From the NCBI GenBank assembly GCA_018333535.1, contig JAGXTA010000151.1:1-59865 (forward strand): 59,865 bases of DNA, given 5' to 3'. Numbering within the stretch: the first letter of the stretch is position 1; each line of letters opens with the position of its first letter. The notes under the pieces were generated by a model. The model saw only the letters and a program-made list of their open reading frames with translations, ran no database searches and was not told the origin of the DNA. Shown here in pieces: positions 24,937 to 34,767 of the stretch. The translations under genes were made by a program, and so were the position numbers. The stretch comes from Deltaproteobacteria bacterium. GTDB lineage: Bacteria > Desulfobacterota > BSN033 > UBA1163.

Positions 24937-27543
24937 TTATTGTTTTTCTTTTAGACGGAGAAGTAGACTTTCAGTTTTCTCAATCTCGTGTTTCAGCTCT
25001 GGCTCTTTTTTGAAAGCGGTCAAGGCGGATTGAAGCAAATCCGCTGCCATTGTTTGATCACCAAAGCGAATCAAAGCCTCAGCCATATTGCGCTTGCTCA
25101 CGCTTGCTAAATGGCTATTCTCGGATTTTTCGAACGTCGATATGGCCTCTTTGAAATGACGCAGAGCTGCCTCATGATCACCTGCTGCAGCCTCTACCTG
25201 CGCTAATGAATCCAGCGCTGTACCTAACGTATATGCTTGCTCCCACGCACAAAGACCATGAGCCTGTCGCGCATAATTCAATGCAGACGCTATTTCCCCC
25301 TTCGACAATAATGCAAGCGCCAGGAAAGAAAATGCAAAAATTAAAAACATACGATCGTGGATTTGCATTAAGCGAGAACCCGCATCTAAAAGCAGGGGGA
25401 TAGCTTCATCAACCTTTCCCAGGTTAAACAATACCTCTCCTTTTTGGCACATCGCCTGAGCTTGCGTAGCAACTATCCCCCGCCTTTGCGCGAAGTCAGT
25501 AACCTCCTCAAGCACCCGTACCGCCTCGTCTAAACGGTTTGTAAGCTTCAAGTCATCTGCCATGTTAAGTAACGAATCCGTTGCTTCGATCATATAATCA
25601 ATACTTTTGCCGAGATCAGCAGCATCTCGGTAGGCTGCTATCGATTCGGCATAGGGCCCCCTAAAGCTGAGAATGATTGCGAGAATACCTTTGCCTCTGC
25701 AAAGAGCCGCTGTCTTTTCTGTCGACGGAGGCAAGTCTTCAATCCTGGCAATTGCAGTGCGGACAATCTCCAAGGCTTCTTGGTTGCGATCTGTGCGTCC
25801 CAGGTACATAGCCTCTTCAATGCTAATTAGAGCCTCCAATATTACCGAATTAACCTGGGTCTTTGTGAGGTACCCTCGTGCTTCCTCAAGCACGTGAGGA
25901 ATAACCCGATACTCACACAACTGATCCCGCGCATCTAATAGGTCGATATACCATCCAATAACTCGCTTCGGTTCCAGTTCAGGCCTTTCGCGTTCGGAAA
26001 TAAGCTGGACATACAACTCGCATGCTTGGGTATAATCGCCCGACGTGCTTAGACCAAGCGCCTTGAGCTCAATCAGCCGAAGGCGTGTAAGCTCTTGTGC
26101 CTCTTTCTCACCTTTCGGAAGCTTCCCAAACAATTCGATCCCCCGGTCACACCAGCGCATAGCCTGATACCAGTTGTATTGCGACTCTTCAACTTCAGCG
26201 GCCATAACGCAATACTCCAATGCTTTGGAATAATGATGAGCCTCGATGAAGTGGCGAGCCAGTTGAGCAGCGATTTGCCGGGGATCAGGATATAGTTTCT
26301 CCAGCACCTTGCCGATCTCATGGTGCAATAATCGTCGCTTGTCAGCATTGAGAAGGCTATTATAGATATAAGATTGAAAATAAATATGTACGAATCGGTA
26401 GGGACTCAACTCCTCGCTTAAAGGCTGCTCTGCGCGACGGATCAAGCGGTAGTTCTTTTCAAGCGCTTCAATCCTATCAAATAATTCCAAATTTTCTAAC
26501 TTCAGCAGAGAGCCAACTACCTGGGCCGTGAATTCCTCTCCCTCCACCGCAGCGTGTGTCAACAATCTCCGTAGTTGGTCAGTTAACTGATCAATTCTTT
26601 GTTTGATGACCGTCCCGATCTTATCCGGCACATCGGATTGATTCAGATGGGAGGCCCCGTTCCATGCCCAAACGCTCTGACCCTGCACATCTTTTTTCTG
26701 AACAATTATCCTTTTCATTTCCCACGAGGAAAATAATTCAACGACGAATAGGGGATGGCCACCACTCCGGTGCTGCACGACATCAATAACATTCGCCGGC
26801 AGATCATGTTCGCCATAACGTTCATGCAGATACTTTCTGACATCAATGCTTTGACTGCTATCGAGCGACATAATGGGCTCTTGCCAATGTTTGCGTAAGT
26901 CGTAATATAGGGGCTTGTAAGGTACGTCGCCGACTTCATGGAAAGGCCGCGCTGTGCAGATTAAGAATACGGGACACGAAGCGAGATTTTGCATCAGATG
27001 AAATATAAGCCGTAACGAAGATTCATCTCCAAAATGCAAATTATCGATGGCCACGAATAAAGGGGCCCGGGCGGCAATTTCCTGAAGCAGATTGGTGTAT
27101 TGGGCAAATTTGTTCTCGTCACTTATCCCTTTGCCTTTTTTTCTTGCTTGTGTCAATTTGTAACTGGTGCCCACGATGGGAACAAGTGTTAACGCATCGA
27201 CCCAGTCAACTGCTATCTCCACCAAGAGTTGAATGAAAGCTTTTTTATCAAAACCCTTTCTACCGATCTGCTCCAGAATCTGACGAAAGGGGGTGTAAGC
27301 ACTGTCGCCCATCTCAAGGGCACATGTGCCCAAAGCTGTCAATACCTTTTTATTTTTTTGTGAACTTTCTCCGGCTTCGTACAGGAACTTCATGATCAGG
27401 TCGCTCTTGCCGGTACCGAATTCGCCTTCAATCAGAAAAAAGTGCGGCCGTTTTGTATCGATCGTTTGTGTCATTTTCTCATGCAGACGGGCAAGCTCGG
27501 TTTCGCGTCCCACAAAGTTGGGTGGCAGAGTTATCGTCTTCAT
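24937..27543 (-). CDS. AAA ATPase with TPR repeats (paralogue 1)
   Basis: The 868-residue protein has an N-terminal STAND/AAA_16-type ATPase: 'NFVGRETELARL', Walker A GEFGTGKS at residues 40-47 and Walker B 'LFVAIDNLHFGD'. A long alpha-helical TPR region follows (about residues 400-860), with repeats such as 'EEVLFNLGKVDEAIPLL' and 'DHEAALRHFKEAI'. Proteins of this architecture couple ATP binding to protein-protein signalling. No C-terminal LuxR HTH or cyclase domain is present. It shares the 'AAVEGEEFTAQVVGSL' region with the ATPase at 30375-32915, so the two are paralogues. It is transcribed towards the CRISPR locus and lies between inverted short repeats. Confidence 0.8.
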   Translation of the reverse strand: MKTITLPPNFVGRETELARLHEKMTQTIDTKRPHFFLIEGEFGTGKSDLIMKFLYEAGESSQKNKKVLTALGTCALEMGDSAYTPFRQILEQIGRKGFDKKAFIQLLVEIAVDWVDALTLVPIVGTSYKLTQARKKGKGISDENKFAQYTNLLQEIAARAPLFVAIDNLHFGDESSLRLIFHLMQNLASCPVFLICTARPFHEVGDVPYKPLYYDLRKHWQEPIMSLDSSQSIDVRKYLHERYGEHDLPANVIDVVQHRSGGHPLFVVELFSSWEMKRIIVQKKDVQGQSVWAWNGASHLNQSDVPDKIGTVIKQRIDQLTDQLRRLLTHAAVEGEEFTAQVVGSLLKLENLELFDRIEALEKNYRLIRRAEQPLSEELSPYRFVHIYFQSYIYNSLLNADKRRLLHHEIGKVLEKLYPDPRQIAAQLARHFIEAHHYSKALEYCVMAAEVEESQYNWYQAMRWCDRGIELFGKLPKGEKEAQELTRLRLIELKALGLSTSGDYTQACELYVQLISERERPELEPKRVIGWYIDLLDARDQLCEYRVIPHVLEEARGYLTKTQVNSVILEALISIEEAMYLGRTDRNQEALEIVRTAIARIEDLPPSTEKTAALCRGKGILAIILSFRGPYAESIAAYRDAADLGKSIDYMIEATDSLLNMADDLKLTNRLDEAVRVLEEVTDFAQRRGIVATQAQAMCQKGEVLFNLGKVDEAIPLLLDAGSRLMQIHDRMFLIFAFSFLALALLSKGEIASALNYARQAHGLCAWEQAYTLGTALDSLAQVEAAAGDHEAALRHFKEAISTFEKSENSHLASVSKRNMAEALIRFGDQTMAADLLQSALTAFKKEPELKHEIEKTESLLLRLKEKQ

Positions 27544-28104
27544 ATTATTCTCCTTCCAGTAAACCCCGTTAGAAAGTCTTCTACTTCCTAACGGGAAAAC
27601 TCACATGGGCCACTAAACCCTGTGTTGGCTGAAAAAGAAAAAGCCATCATCCCCACTGCGACCCCCGATAGAAGCTGAGCTTTGCACGGGGCAAGCAGTG
27701 GGGCTTTCTAACGGGGTAAAACAAGTGGCGAGGACCAATGATCATGAAAAAGGGAGTCTCAATCCTTCAGAAACTCCACATCTTCTTGGTGTTATCAAAT
27801 GCTTTCAACCGCATTTCCTATAAACCCCTTTCATATGGGACAAGTTCTCTTCCGTTAAAGGTTATTTCGTGAGTTGGAGTGTAAGGGATGGGGCGCCTAA
27901 AATGCCCAATTTCCCTGGGATCTGACTCCATTTACCCTATTCCAAATCCCCTTGCAACTATTCATAATATTGTTTGAACCGCTTTTACCTCGTCAACTTG
28001 GCACGTCCCCTTGACCTTTCCGATTCCCATCCATTCAAGTTCGCCAAAGATATATTGAACATAAGATATCGGTGAGGGTAAGCAAGCATCGCAATTTAAG
28101 GGAA
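27544..28104. repeat. Intergenic region with inverted-repeat element
   Basis: No gene is seen in these ~560 bases. TAAACCCCGTTAGAAAG (27560-27576) and CTTTCTAACGGGGTAAA (27704-27720) form near-perfect terminal inverted repeats of a ~160-base MITE-like element, with a further half-copy CTTCCTAACGGG inside. The left arm lies just upstream of the ATPase start, so the arms could also influence its expression. The stretch 27722-28104 shows nothing I can name. Confidence 0.6.
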
Positions 28105-29499
28105 CTATTTCCGGTTTCGGAACAATATGTAAATGACTGCAACTATCGAAAGAACGGGTATAAGTAAATGGGGCGAGATAACGTCTCTTATCTGGAGTCC
28201 TGATAAAACCAGAAGCAAACCGGCGATCATATCTTCAGCACGTCTCCTGCGTCTCTCCGTTTTTGCCTCCCATTCCGAATTGACTTCAGATAACCTCGAA
28301 TGGACCGCCTCTCTGAAATTGGTTAAACCTCTGGAATTTTCTCCGATTTCGTATAACATTTTCTCCGTTGGATAGTGAAAGATGTTTGGTAGATAATCCC
28401 TGTCAAGCAGCCTGTGCATTTCACGCCTTGCATCTTCCAGAGTTTTTAATTTCCTCGAATCAGCCTTTGATGCAGCTTCCGAAGCTCTTCGTAGCAGCTC
28501 TTCGTTGTGTAGTAAGACTGCGTGAGGGATAATCAAATAAGGACTGATCCCTATGGTGGATGCTATTACCTCGTATGCCCGATCGGATGAAGCAATATTT
28601 AAGAGGGTCCCCTTGTGTATCCCTATTAAGTTCTCTGTCCCCAGATTCACCTGCCCAAAGACGTCTCTCAATTCGCTTACATCAATATAGTCGAAATCTA
28701 AGAGCCCTTGAAATATCCCCGCTATCCCCAGTACCGCTTTATTGATGTTGCCTTTCAGAGCCGGTTCGGAAGTGGCCGTATCAACAAGCGGCCTTTTATG
28801 AATGGAATGGAGAGCTTTCCACAACGAACTCCAATCCGACACGTTTCCACAACCATCTCCTTCGGTTATAAGCTGAATCGTGCCAACCCTGATATCTGGT
28901 GATGAAAGTCCAACATTTCCGAACACTGACCCAGCAAGCTCTCTGATAGTTACAGGCTCTATCGCCGGGAAGTGAAATTTTATGCAGTCTATTAAGGTTT
29001 CTCCTTTGCTCGCTCCGCCTGCTTCTTCACCGCCCTCCCACAACTTGACAAGCTTGACGAGATCATATTCATTTAAGGCTGATTCCTCTGATTCAGGTTC
29101 CGGACATAAAATTAGGTGAAAAACTGAAATGTCACTTAAGAAATCTGTTCTGCTAGCCTTTATCTCAACACGTCTGGTCCGTTGACTTTTCGAACCCAGA
29201 TCAGTGCAAATTAGTCTTTTCCTTTTACCTTCAGCGGTATAGACTAATTCTGGTGGGAATTGGATGTCGATATACCGAATATCCTCTGGAATTCTTATAA
29301 CCTCACTTGAAAAGGGCGGCCATAATCGAAAAGAGTATGACATAAGATCCCTCTCGAATGAGCTGAAATCAGGCGATGGATTAGGTGATCGATCCTTGTC
29401 GGGGTATCTCCCTAAAAAATGAACTGCGATCCCATATTTCTTAAATTCGAGAGCGGGCGATTCTTTTCGACAATCCTGGTCGTTGATCATGTCCGTCAT
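28105..29499 (-). CDS. Unknown protein with C-terminal membrane anchor
   Basis: This 464-residue protein belongs to no family I recognise. The first ~300 residues look soluble and mixed alpha/beta. A helical, charged stretch follows (about 345-420, 'EELLRRASEAASKADSRKLKTLEDARREMHRLLDRD'). The C-terminus has one or two hydrophobic segments (about 424-460) ending in the basic 'FRNRK'. A soluble domain, a coiled coil and terminal helices recall CorA/RMD1-like membrane proteins, but no CorA GxN motif is present, so this is only a topological comparison. It lies in a - strand run with two ATPases, a GNAT enzyme and a peptidase. Confidence 0.65.
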   Translation of the reverse strand: MTDMINDQDCRKESPALEFKKYGIAVHFLGRYPDKDRSPNPSPDFSSFERDLMSYSFRLWPPFSSEVIRIPEDIRYIDIQFPPELVYTAEGKRKRLICTDLGSKSQRTRRVEIKASRTDFLSDISVFHLILCPEPESEESALNEYDLVKLVKLWEGGEEAGGASKGETLIDCIKFHFPAIEPVTIRELAGSVFGNVGLSSPDIRVGTIQLITEGDGCGNVSDWSSLWKALHSIHKRPLVDTATSEPALKGNINKAVLGIAGIFQGLLDFDYIDVSELRDVFGQVNLGTENLIGIHKGTLLNIASSDRAYEVIASTIGISPYLIIPHAVLLHNEELLRRASEAASKADSRKLKTLEDARREMHRLLDRDYLPNIFHYPTEKMLYEIGENSRGLTNFREAVHSRLSEVNSEWEAKTERRRRRAEDMIAGLLLVLSGLQIRDVISPHLLIPVLSIVAVIYILFRNRK

Positions 29500-29538
29500 T
29501 TTCTTATTTGAATTTGAATCCGTTCCTACCCCTCTTTT

Positions 29539-30288
29539 TTACTTGAGGTCCAAAGATTCTAATTGGATCAAATCTCTCCGTGAGTCAGAGAGCATATTTT
29601 GTATGTCACTGTCAGTCTCCGGGTTTTCTACTCCTTGTACTTTGTAGAACTCCGTAAGAAAAGAACGAATGGTATCAAATGAAATAGATTTTATAGGCTT
29701 ATCATCGATTGGAAATACAACTAGGCTTAAACAACGGGAACGTCCCTGGCCCGGTTTCAGTTCAGGCTGGACATAGCAAATCGGAACACGCTGAGCACCA
29801 AGTCTTGAAATAATCCTGACGCGTTCCCTTGGATTCATGGAGTCCTGGGAAACCTTCACTTTTGAGGGATTGTTTACTTCTCCAAAAACGGCCTTGAGCT
29901 TCCCGCCGGTATTGATTGCGTCTTTCTTAAGCTTTTGCATCGCTTCGTTGAAGAGATACCTTCCTAACCCTCGATTCCGATGACTTGGATGAACAACCAG
30001 ATAAGTTAGTAGACCGCATTTACTTTCTCCATAGAATTCGGCATATATACAACCCATTAGCGTCCGGCTTTCCCTTTTACAGAGGTTCTTCCCTGCCACA
30101 AGGATATGAAGAATGGGAGTCGTTTCATTTCGAGCAGGTCCCCAGAGTAAAGCTCTCCAAATCGATGGATCCTCTTGTTCTTCACGAATTGGGAACCCGG
30201 CGAGGTATAGATCACTGTACACAACATTTAACAGTTCCTCTTCGTGTACTTCGCATAAATCGATGAGTTCCAGTCCAGATGTTATCAT
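29539..30288 (-). CDS. GNAT family acetyltransferase
   Basis: The 249-residue protein has 'LLTYLVVHPSHRNRGLGRYLFNEAMQKL', the acetyl-CoA-binding motif A of GNAT enzymes (R-x-x-G-x-G/A with a preceding beta-strand). 'YAEFYGESKCGLL' comes before it. GNAT enzymes transfer the acetyl group from acetyl-CoA to amines on proteins or small molecules; the substrate is unknown. The C-terminal ~100 residues extend beyond a minimal GNAT. It lies 39 bases downstream of nothing on its own strand but directly upstream of the membrane-anchored unknown gene, in the same direction as the two ATPases. Confidence 0.78.
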   Translation of the reverse strand: MITSGLELIDLCEVHEEELLNVVYSDLYLAGFPIREEQEDPSIWRALLWGPARNETTPILHILVAGKNLCKRESRTLMGCIYAEFYGESKCGLLTYLVVHPSHRNRGLGRYLFNEAMQKLKKDAINTGGKLKAVFGEVNNPSKVKVSQDSMNPRERVRIISRLGAQRVPICYVQPELKPGQGRSRCLSLVVFPIDDKPIKSISFDTIRSFLTEFYKVQGVENPETDSDIQNMLSDSRRDLIQLESLDLK

Positions 30289-30374
30289 GCAATCTATTTT
30301 CGCCTCATATCTCTCATAAATTCATTTTCAAGATTACAACCCAATATTTCTGGGCCTCCGTGGAGACACACTGT

Positions 30375-32915
30375 TCATAAAAGATTACCAATTGATTTTA
30401 AACACTCCTCGGATTTTTGAATCTCACCTCTTGATAACAATTCCTGGGAGACCTTTTTTAAAATTCCTTCTTCGGTACCATAAGGGTCCAAAACACCAGT
30501 TTTGCTTAAGGCTTTTCGAAATTCATTTATTCCATCAACACGCTTTCCTTCTCTTATAAGAGTAATACCTTTCATAATGTGGGTTTCGATAAGGCAACTC
30601 AAATACTGGACGTCTTCATTTAAAAAAAGGCTTTCATCAAAGTATCTATGGGCCTGTGAATAGTCTTTTCGGTCCGAACATACAATTCCAAGGTTATTAA
30701 GGGCAATTACCATTTTTTTAGGTGATCCGGATTGTTCGGCCCATTCTCTAAACTTTGAATAGTACGTCCATGCTACATCGAGTTCGCCTCGAAAGCGATA
30801 AAGTTCACCGAGGGTATTTAGTGGATGCCTATCAAGAGCATGACTCTCTGCAACCTCAAGAGATTTTTTTGCCCATAGTAAAGCATTATCTATGTCACCC
30901 TGCCTTCGAAAAATCATACTGAGCCTTCTATAAGCTCTCATTAACTGATCAAAGAAATCCTTCTTACCACAAAGCTCAATAGCAAGCTGGCAGTACCGTT
31001 CTGCTGCGTTCCTCGATTCAACGGACCAATCTTTTGTTAACGTTCCAGCAAGCTGGCGCCCCCATACTGCATCATACAGGTCGGCAAGATCGCAGTAAAT
31101 TTCGCAGAGAATGTCCTCATATCCTTTCTCCACAGCCAATTTATCAACAAGTTTGTAGTACTCCAACGCTGTGTCATACTCTTCTCTCATCAGATGCACG
31201 TCTGCTAAATTATCAAGCGCCAGCATTTCCTCCCGGTCATCTTTAATACTTTTGGCTATGGACAGAGCTTCCTGGTGGCATTTCTCTGCTTCTTTCCCAT
31301 CCCCTCTATATTCAAAAAGGTCTCCTAATTCTCGAAGTATGATTAACTTTTCTCTTCTATCTTCCACCTTTGCGTCTTCGAGTTTTGGAAACGCTTTTGA
31401 CCAAAGTTCTATGGCGTGCTGGTAGCTACGGATAGCTTCATGAGTCGCAAATGTTTTCCCAGCCTGACTTGCGGTGATATTCCAATAATGGTAGGCTTTT
31501 TTGTAAATATATGCCAATTCAAAGTGGCGGGCAAGTTGGGCAGAGATTGCCTCAATATTATCACCGTAGAGACTTTCGAGACACTCGGCTACCTTTCGGT
31601 GCATTAAACGTCGCTGACTCTCACCTATGGTACGATACAAGTGTTCTTGTATCAGCCGATATCGAAAGTGGAAAAAAGAAAGAATTACGTCCTTTTCGAT
31701 TATCTTTTCCCCCTTTTCGTCAACCAACTGGTGGATTCTTCCCAATCCATCAACAAGCTTTTCCAGAATTTTGTCCTCTTCCAAATCCTGTAGTTTGGCC
31801 AGAACTTGGGCCGTGAAGTCTTCACCTTCAACGCTTGCAGTGGTGAGGAGGCGTTTAAGATCTTCTGTTAGCCGCCCCACTCTCTGCTGGATAACGGCTT
31901 CAACTCGCTCGGGCAAATGCCCCGGGTATTTAATGTCTTTGTTCAGTTGCCAATGTTCATCAACTTCTGCTATTTCCCCCAGTTCATACATATTTTCGAG
32001 CAACTCTTTCAGGAAAAGGGGATTCCCAGCCGTTCGGTGATTGAGAATCGAAATAAATGATTCGGGAAATATATGGCCGGGAAATCTTGTATCTAAATAA
32101 TGTTGGATGAAGCGATCTATCCTTATTTCGTCATCGGGTTTCCCTCTCACCCTATCTAAACTGAGTATATGTGATCCATGTCGTCGAAGTTCATTAATAA
32201 CTCGTAAAAGCGAATGTTCATGGCCATCTCTCCCCAATGAGATTTCATGTGGGCGATACGATCCTATAATTAGTATGCGTTGCTTGCTAATTCTTCTTCC
32301 AAGGTAGAATAACAAGGCAATAGATGCCTCATCAGACCATTGCAGATCTTCAATGATTACCACAGTTGGGCTATTCTGAGATAAGCTCGTCAAAACACGA
32401 AAGTACTGTTCAAATACCTTATTCTGTTCTATCAATGTACTTGGACCATCTGAAGATTTTGGTTTGATCCCAAGTTGCCCGAGTATTACTTGGATACCTT
32501 TCAGCCCTATTCCGGCAAATGGGACGAAGCAGGCAATAATGTCGGGAGCCACTTCATAGAGGCACTTAATTACTAACATGGAAACTGTTTTTGCATTTCC
32601 GACTGGTTTCGCAAGATTTTGCTGGCTTCCAACTAAATTCCACAAAAGTTCTTTAAATGGTAAATAAGCATCAGCAATGCCTACCTGGGCATTACATTCC
32701 CCCGATCCACTTATAACGTCATGATATTGTTCTCGTATACGGTGTAAAAACTCCTCCAGAAGAGCAGTTTTCCCTGCTCCAGCCTCGCCAGCGATGAAAA
32801 GAACAGAGCCATTTCCTTCCCTCACCCTAAGGAATTGTTTTATTAATTCAGATAATTCCTGGTCTCTTTCAATTAACGTCGGTGGTTGATTTTCTATGAT
32901 ATTCTGCATTCCCAA
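30375..32915 (-). CDS. AAA ATPase with TPR repeats (paralogue 2)
   Basis: The 846-residue protein has the same layout as the ATPase at 24937-27543: 'LIERDQELSELIKQFL', Walker A GEAGAGKT at residues 43-50, Walker B 'TVVIIEDLQWSDEAS', a conserved 'ASVEGEDFTAQVLAKL' and a long TPR region (about 440-846, with 'LGDLFEYRGDGKEAEKCHQEALSIAK' and 'ALNNLGIVCSDRKDYSQAHRYF'). It probably senses a partner or ligand and oligomerises on ATP. It starts 16 bases after the M48 peptidase gene stops, so it is in one operon with it. Confidence 0.8.
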   Translation of the reverse strand: MGMQNIIENQPPTLIERDQELSELIKQFLRVREGNGSVLFIAGEAGAGKTALLEEFLHRIREQYHDVISGSGECNAQVGIADAYLPFKELLWNLVGSQQNLAKPVGNAKTVSMLVIKCLYEVAPDIIACFVPFAGIGLKGIQVILGQLGIKPKSSDGPSTLIEQNKVFEQYFRVLTSLSQNSPTVVIIEDLQWSDEASIALLFYLGRRISKQRILIIGSYRPHEISLGRDGHEHSLLRVINELRRHGSHILSLDRVRGKPDDEIRIDRFIQHYLDTRFPGHIFPESFISILNHRTAGNPLFLKELLENMYELGEIAEVDEHWQLNKDIKYPGHLPERVEAVIQQRVGRLTEDLKRLLTTASVEGEDFTAQVLAKLQDLEEDKILEKLVDGLGRIHQLVDEKGEKIIEKDVILSFFHFRYRLIQEHLYRTIGESQRRLMHRKVAECLESLYGDNIEAISAQLARHFELAYIYKKAYHYWNITASQAGKTFATHEAIRSYQHAIELWSKAFPKLEDAKVEDRREKLIILRELGDLFEYRGDGKEAEKCHQEALSIAKSIKDDREEMLALDNLADVHLMREEYDTALEYYKLVDKLAVEKGYEDILCEIYCDLADLYDAVWGRQLAGTLTKDWSVESRNAAERYCQLAIELCGKKDFFDQLMRAYRRLSMIFRRQGDIDNALLWAKKSLEVAESHALDRHPLNTLGELYRFRGELDVAWTYYSKFREWAEQSGSPKKMVIALNNLGIVCSDRKDYSQAHRYFDESLFLNEDVQYLSCLIETHIMKGITLIREGKRVDGINEFRKALSKTGVLDPYGTEEGILKKVSQELLSRGEIQKSEECLKSIGNLL

Positions 32916-32931
32916 TAACGCCCTTATAATA

Positions 32932-34242
32932 TTATAACTTACACCCGACCTGGAGGGAGCGCCTCAGCTCCTCGGCGATCCGGTTAAGTTTGACATCCGT
33001 ACGAAATCCGACGGACTGGGCAGCACTAACCATGATTCTATAAGCTTCGCGGGCTGGTACTCCCAACCATTCCCCAACCTGAAGGATGACAGAACCTTCA
33101 GAATCCAAAAGAGCTCCATCGGCAAGCGCTATATCAGAAAGACGGGATAGGATAAATTTCTTATCATCTTCATCACCTTTTTCTTTAATCATACCAACCA
33201 CTGAAGTTAGCTTTTCCTCGATTTCTTTCCGGTCAGTAACGATTTCCTTTTCAGGCTCATCGGTAAAATAATATTGCAGTATCTGAATAAGAATCTTCAC
33301 CTCCTCGTCACTGATATCTCCATCTGTGCTGAGAAGCATGGCGCCTGCTAAGGCGATTGTTCGCATTACCGCCTCATGCAATGGCTTGTAAGGGTAACGA
33401 TGAGTAATTCGTATCAAATCATCTATGGCCTTTTCCATCTCGTCGTCAGGTATCAAGTCGCCCACGATCGGAAACCCATTGCGTCTGGCTTTTTCGGATC
33501 TGGAGAAGAGTTCGATGGCCTTCAAACGAATCGGTAACAAAGGATGGGAGGCAAAAGCCTCTTTTATGATTTCAGGATGCCCCTTGATTTCATCAACTTG
33601 TCGGAGGAGGGCCTCAATATCGAGATTCAAATTTCGCTCGCTGAGCCCGAAGACCCCTTTAATGAAGGCTTTTGCAGAAGCATTAAAGTCACCGCTGGCC
33701 AGCAGTCCCACTCTATCTGCGCTGATTTCTGCCTTTTTACGCCAGCGCAAAAATAGGCTCTCCCCAAGAGGAGGAAGCACAGTGGCTGATGGATTCTTTT
33801 CATCTGTCGATATCAGGCCGTTGAGGCGGTTATTTCCGAAAAGAAAATGGGCTAATTCATGTCCAAGAAGGGATTTTACTTCGGCGTCGTCGAGCTTTTC
33901 GAGAGCGCCTGCCGTTATTCCTATTAGGGAGTACGTTCCGGATTCCTGAATATCGAGAAAAGCATAGGCATTTACATGCTGTTCAGGCAAACAAAAAATC
34001 TCTTCCTTTCCATTAATCGCCAATACTTCACATACTTCCTTGAAAATACGATGAATGCGAGGAGATAAGTTTTCGGTAAGGCGAATGCCGTCCTTGAGAA
34101 GACGCTCCCGCATACCTCGATCACGTTGTTGAAGGTTTGCTTCATACGTTTTCAGATAGTCCCCAACGCGGTAAGTGCTAAAAAGCTCTTCAACATCGGC
34201 CAGGTCCCCTCTATAACGAATATCTTTCCAGTCGATTGCCAT
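32932..34242 (-). CDS. M48-type metallopeptidase with TerB-like C-terminus
   Basis: I chose the ATG at 34242 because AAGGAGG lies eight bases upstream. The 436-residue protein has the zinc motif HELAH (residues 128-132) and, after ~50 residues, 'EISADRVGLL', whose Glu/Asp supplies the third ligand, as in M48 peptidases. There is no transmembrane helix, unlike HtpX. The C-terminal ~140 residues contain 'DGDISDEEVKILIQIL' and 'ALADGALLDSEGSVILQVGEWLGV', the acidic helical pattern of TerB/TerB-like domains. A soluble peptidase fused to such a domain, in operon with an ATPase-TPR protein, looks like a regulated protease unit. Confidence 0.8.
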   Translation of the reverse strand: MAIDWKDIRYRGDLADVEELFSTYRVGDYLKTYEANLQQRDRGMRERLLKDGIRLTENLSPRIHRIFKEVCEVLAINGKEEIFCLPEQHVNAYAFLDIQESGTYSLIGITAGALEKLDDAEVKSLLGHELAHFLFGNNRLNGLISTDEKNPSATVLPPLGESLFLRWRKKAEISADRVGLLASGDFNASAKAFIKGVFGLSERNLNLDIEALLRQVDEIKGHPEIIKEAFASHPLLPIRLKAIELFSRSEKARRNGFPIVGDLIPDDEMEKAIDDLIRITHRYPYKPLHEAVMRTIALAGAMLLSTDGDISDEEVKILIQILQYYFTDEPEKEIVTDRKEIEEKLTSVVGMIKEKGDEDDKKFILSRLSDIALADGALLDSEGSVILQVGEWLGVPAREAYRIMVSAAQSVGFRTDVKLNRIAEELRRSLQVGCKL

Positions 34243-34527
34243 AATCCATGCCTCCTTTTCACCCGATGGATGCGGAGGTGTGATTGGTGTATTCAAGATG
34301 TATCAACAGAAAACAATTTATAGAAAAAGAGGCTCTTCGTCAATGGAATTTTTAGGGCATGTTTTCGGAGATAAGAATGCTGACAAATTCCCCCCCTGAC
34401 AAATTGCCTTGACTTTTCGATAGGATACGGATATTTTGGCCAAAGAAGTGGTGTTAAGTGATTGAGGCCGGACCAAAAAGGGAAAGATACGAAAGAAAAT
34501 AAAGCTCTCAGAAGAGGAGAGGATCGG

Positions 34528-34767
34528 ATGAAGAACCCAGGGGTGGCGGCAGTTCTCAGTTTCTTTATTACTGGTTTGGGACAAATCTACAATGGACAAA
34601 TTACTAAAGGCGTGTTGTTCATCATTATCCAGGCGATCAATGCCCTGCTAATGTATGCATTAATCGGTTTTATCACCTTCCCAATCTTCTGGATCTGGGG
34701 GATGGTTGATGCTTACAGGACGGCGGAAAAAATTAATAAAAAAACAAACCTCTCAGGCAGCATCTAA
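34528..34767 (+). CDS. TM2-domain membrane protein
   Basis: The 79-residue protein starts after GGAGAGG and reads 'KNPGVAAVLSFFITGLGQIYNGQITKGVLF', the TM2 signature (a helix, a turn with GxGQ/LYNG, a second helix), then a second hydrophobic pair ending 'WIWGMVDAYRTA'. Both copies of the motif class indicate a small inner-membrane protein of unknown role. It is divergent from the peptidase gene, with ~285 bases between the two starts. Confidence 0.82.
   Translation: MKNPGVAAVLSFFITGLGQIYNGQITKGVLFIIIQAINALLMYALIGFITFPIFWIWGMVDAYRTAEKINKKTNLSGSI

Noticed and set aside
28105..29499. CorA-type channel
   Set aside because: The topology is similar, but no GMN-like motif is seen, so only an unknown membrane-anchored protein is claimed.
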